Assembly: GCA_029259455.1 (NCBI GenBank)
Contig: JAPDIT010000079.1
Span: 1 to 32,974, forward strand
Direction of reading: 5' to 3'
DNA length: 32,974 nt
DNA from: Archaeoglobi archaeon
GTDB lineage: Archaea; Halobacteriota; Archaeoglobi; Archaeoglobales; Archaeoglobaceae
In this document: one piece after another, positions 31,462 to 32,974 of the stretch
Numbering within the stretch: position 1 is the stretch's first letter
Layout: every line of letters starts with the position of its first letter
Notes under the pieces: generated by a model
What the model was told of the DNA's origin: nothing
Databases searched by the model: none
Seen by the model: only the letters and a program-made list of their open reading frames with translations
Translations under genes and position numbers: made by a program

Positions 31462-32544
31462 TCAAAGCAATCTCCTCGGTATTAACCCCTGCATGAGCAT
31501 ACAGTCCGCAATAACCAGCGCGACCATTGCCTCAACAACTGGCACAGCCCTGGGAACTATACAGGGATCGTGCCTACCTTTCACGCTTATCTCCACCTCC
31601 TCCATTCTCTCGTAGTCAACTGTTCTCTGCGTCTTTGAGATGGACGGTGTGGGTTTTATCGCAGCTCTAAGAACTATATCCTCTCCATTGGAAATTCCTC
31701 CCAGAATTCCACCTGCGTTGTTTGTTAAAAAGGCTATTCTACCGTCCCTCAAAACCAGAGGGTCGTTGTTCTCACTCCCTCTCCTTCTTGCAGCCTCGAA
31801 GCCAGCTCCAATCTCCACACCCTTTACCGCCGGAATGCCCATGACCGCATATGCAAGATACGCATCGAGTTTGCCAAAGACTGGTTCTCCCAAACCGGCG
31901 GGGGCATTTTTGACTACAACCTCAACAACACCCCCAACGCTATCCCCTTCACCCATTGCATCCTTTAACCTCTTCTCAGCCTCTTTCTCTGCCTCTTTGT
32001 CCGGCATCCTTAGGGGGCTCTTCTCTGCTTTTTCAAAAGCCTCTTCTGGGTCGTTTATCCTGCATTCAACACCTGCAATTTCCTTGGCATATCCCAACAC
32101 CTTGACACCGTACCTCTTCAGTAGCAATTTCGCCATCGCCCCGGCAGCGACCCTTGCTGCGGTCTCCCTTGCCGAAGCTCTCCCTCCACCCCTCCAGTCC
32201 CTTATCCCAAACTTTGCCCAGTAGGTGTAATCAGCATGTCCGGGCCTGAAAACAGTCTTCAACTCTTCATACGCTTTCGAGTCAACATCAGTGTTCCATA
32301 TAAGCATTGAAATCGGAGTGCCAGTCGTTAGGCCTTCAAAAACTCCCGAAAGAATCTCCACCCTGTCAACTTCTTTCCTCTTCGAGGCATACTTCCCCCC
32401 TGGCCTCCTTCTTTCCATCTCTTTTCGAATGAAATCTTCGTCAACTTCAAGTCCGGAGGGGAAGTTATCAACTACACACCCAACAGCCTTCCCGTGACTC
32501 TCCCCCCAAGTCGTGACCCTTAAGAAAAATCCGAAGGTGTTCAT
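31462..32544 (-). CDS. aroC: Chorismate synthase
   Basis: AroC makes chorismate from EPSP, the last step of the shikimate pathway, using reduced FMN. All signature blocks are present in the 360 residues: [23 protein letters not shown] at the start, [38 protein letters not shown] near 105-140 and [18 protein letters not shown] near 327. Length is normal. The ATG overlaps the stop of the tautomerase gene as ATGA, so it is the second gene of a two-gene operon. Its product also feeds the chorismate lyase encoded at 18058-18546. Confidence 0.97.
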   Translation of the reverse strand: MNTFGFFLRVTTWGESHGKAVGCVVDNFPSGLEVDEDFIRKEMERRRPGGKYASKRKEVDRVEILSGVFEGLTTGTPISMLIWNTDVDSKAYEELKTVFRPGHADYTYWAKFGIRDWRGGGRASARETAARVAAGAMAKLLLKRYGVKVLGYAKEIAGVECRINDPEEAFEKAEKSPLRMPDKEAEKEAEKRLKDAMGEGDSVGGVVEVVVKNAPAGLGEPVFGKLDAYLAYAVMGIPAVKGVEIGAGFEAARRRGSENNDPLVLRDGRIAFLTNNAGGILGGISNGEDIVLRAAIKPTPSISKTQRTVDYERMEEVEISVKGRHDPCIVPRAVPVVEAMVALVIADCMLMQGLIPRRLL

Positions 32545-32732
32545 TCTCCTTCTCTATCAGCTATAAGCTTTCCACCAACACCTACATTCTCTGCCGGAGG
32601 TTCGTGCAGCAGAATAGTTATCGCACTCTTATCCATACCGTAGATTTCTGCACACACCTCTGTGAGCTTTTCCACGAACTTTCTCTTCTTCTCAACATCA
32701 AGTTTCGGTCCGTAAACTATCAGGACTGGCAT
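32541..32732 (-). CDS. 4-oxalocrotonate tautomerase family protein (DmpI-like)
   Basis: This 63-residue protein starts Met-Pro ([20 protein letters not shown]). The proline exposed after Met removal is the catalytic base of 4-oxalocrotonate tautomerases. [14 protein letters not shown] near the end is the usual family close. The ORF track runs to 32795, but only the ATG at 32732 exposes the proline, and a TATA box lies 24 bases upstream. Homologues in A. fulgidus and Helicobacter have been studied as DmpI, with weak tautomerase activity. Coupling to aroC is notable, but the natural substrate is unknown. Confidence 0.9.
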   Translation of the reverse strand: MPVLIVYGPKLDVEKKRKFVEKLTEVCAEIYGMDKSAITILLHEPPAENVGVGGKLIADREGE

Positions 32733-32750
32733 AGAATTCGTTATACCGGA

Positions 32751-32760
32751 ATAATATAAG
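32751..32760 (-). promoter_or_regulatory. TATA box of the tautomerase-aroC operon
   Basis: On the minus strand CTTATATTAT is centred about 24 bases before the ATG at 32732, giving a leaderless mRNA. The IS110-type transposase stops only 50 bases upstream, so the insertion sequence ends right at this promoter. Confidence 0.55.
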
Positions 32761-32809
32761 AGTTGCTGTTGATTCTGTACGCTGTAGTATCCCACCTATG
32801 TTGGAACCC

Positions 32810-32974
32810 TTACACCTCCTTCCTTTTTAGCATAAAGTAGATGCAGACCAGCATTTTCCTTGCTGTGGCTACAATAGCTATGTTATGTCCCCTCCTCCTC
32901 TTTATTCTGAGATAGAAGGAGCGGAGGTAGTCGTCATGCCTTATTGCCACATTTGCACACTGGATGAGGATCCA
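32810..32974 (-). CDS. IS110-family transposase, C-terminal fragment (cut by window edge)
   Basis: An open frame of 54 residues enters from the right edge and ends with TAA at 32810-32812. It reads RGHNIAIVATARKMLVCIYF then MLKRKEV, the closing helix of IS110/IS116/IS902 transposases (Transposase_20 type). This frame is not in the supplied ORF list because its start is outside the window. Upstream residues IQCANVAIRHDDYLRSFYLR fit the same domain. The 3' part of the element probably extends to about 32765. Whether the full element is intact cannot be judged here. Confidence 0.8.
   Translation of the reverse strand, partial: WILIQCANVAIRHDDYLRSFYLRIKRRRGHNIAIVATARKMLVCIYFMLKRKEV

Noticed and set aside
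31640-32224. Plus-strand ORF of 194 residues opposite aroC.
   Set aside because: It is an antisense shadow of conserved AroC blocks, with Pro/Ser/Ala-rich composition typical of such shadows.
1-32974. tRNA, rRNA genes and CRISPR arrays.
   Set aside because: Reading the intergenic gaps on both strands showed no cloverleaf with TTCRA arm, no rRNA-like stretch and no regularly spaced repeats.

Overview
This window looks like part of a euryarchaeal genome, most consistent with Archaeoglobus (close to A. fulgidus). The reasons are archaeal TATA-type promoters placed 23-30 bp from start codons (leaderless or short-leader transcripts), PGF-CTERM surface anchors, an archaeal phosphopantothenate synthetase, a UPF0200/UPF0201 fusion kinase, a DUF98 chorismate lyase of the methanopterin pathway and a DmpI-like tautomerase. 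The genus call is inference from gene content; no search was run. Both edges carry the C-terminal end of a transposase, so the window is bounded by insertion-sequence (IS) material.

Layout. 1-114: transposase tail. 377-6040: core metabolism, namely a PaaI-like thioesterase, a minus-strand pyrF / HAD phosphatase / phosphopantothenate synthetase operon, and a divergent moeA-moeA pair whose second member carries a C-terminal solute-binding-like domain. 6141-11811: a corrinoid methyl-transfer cluster. It holds a single-chain fusion of a corrinoid protein with a UroD/MtaA-type methyltransferase, a very divergent thermosome-like chaperonin, an unrecognised 180-aa protein and a RamA-like corrinoid activase with C-terminal ferredoxin clusters. 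11967-16750: a complete branched-chain-amino-acid-type ABC importer, split into two divergent arms (livJ-livG-livF and livH-livM) around one AT-rich promoter. 16747-18546: a small orphan, a UPF0200/0201 kinase fusion and a chorismate lyase.

18749-26835 is a corrinoid salvage operon: btuC, btuD with a C-terminal extension, cbiZ, two large exported proteins with DUF4430 (transcobalamin-like) domains, and btuF. The 810-aa exported protein combines a DUF4430 domain with alpha/alpha-toroid repeats, the two kinds of fold found in animal intrinsic factor and transcobalamin, and ends in a PGF-CTERM anchor. 26876-29021: ACT, Lrp-type RAM and PUA proteins, then adenylate kinase. 29011-30095: an alpha/beta hydrolase with an HTH regulator. 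30405-31443: an acyl-CoA dehydrogenase pseudogene with four reading-frame breaks. 31462-32732: aroC and a 4-oxalocrotonate tautomerase homologue. 32810-32974: an IS110-type transposase tail.

The parts with most novelty are the methyl-transfer cluster and the salvage operon. They fit together: the first needs a corrinoid cofactor and its reductive activation, and the second captures, imports and remodels corrinoids. A working hypothesis is that the ABC importer brings in a methylated (perhaps methoxylated) compound, the fusion protein moves its methyl group through its own corrinoid, RamA re-reduces inactivated cobalt and the odd chaperonin serves this machinery. The substrate, and any partner passing the methyl group to tetrahydromethanopterin, cannot be read from this window. 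No tRNA, rRNA or CRISPR array was seen.
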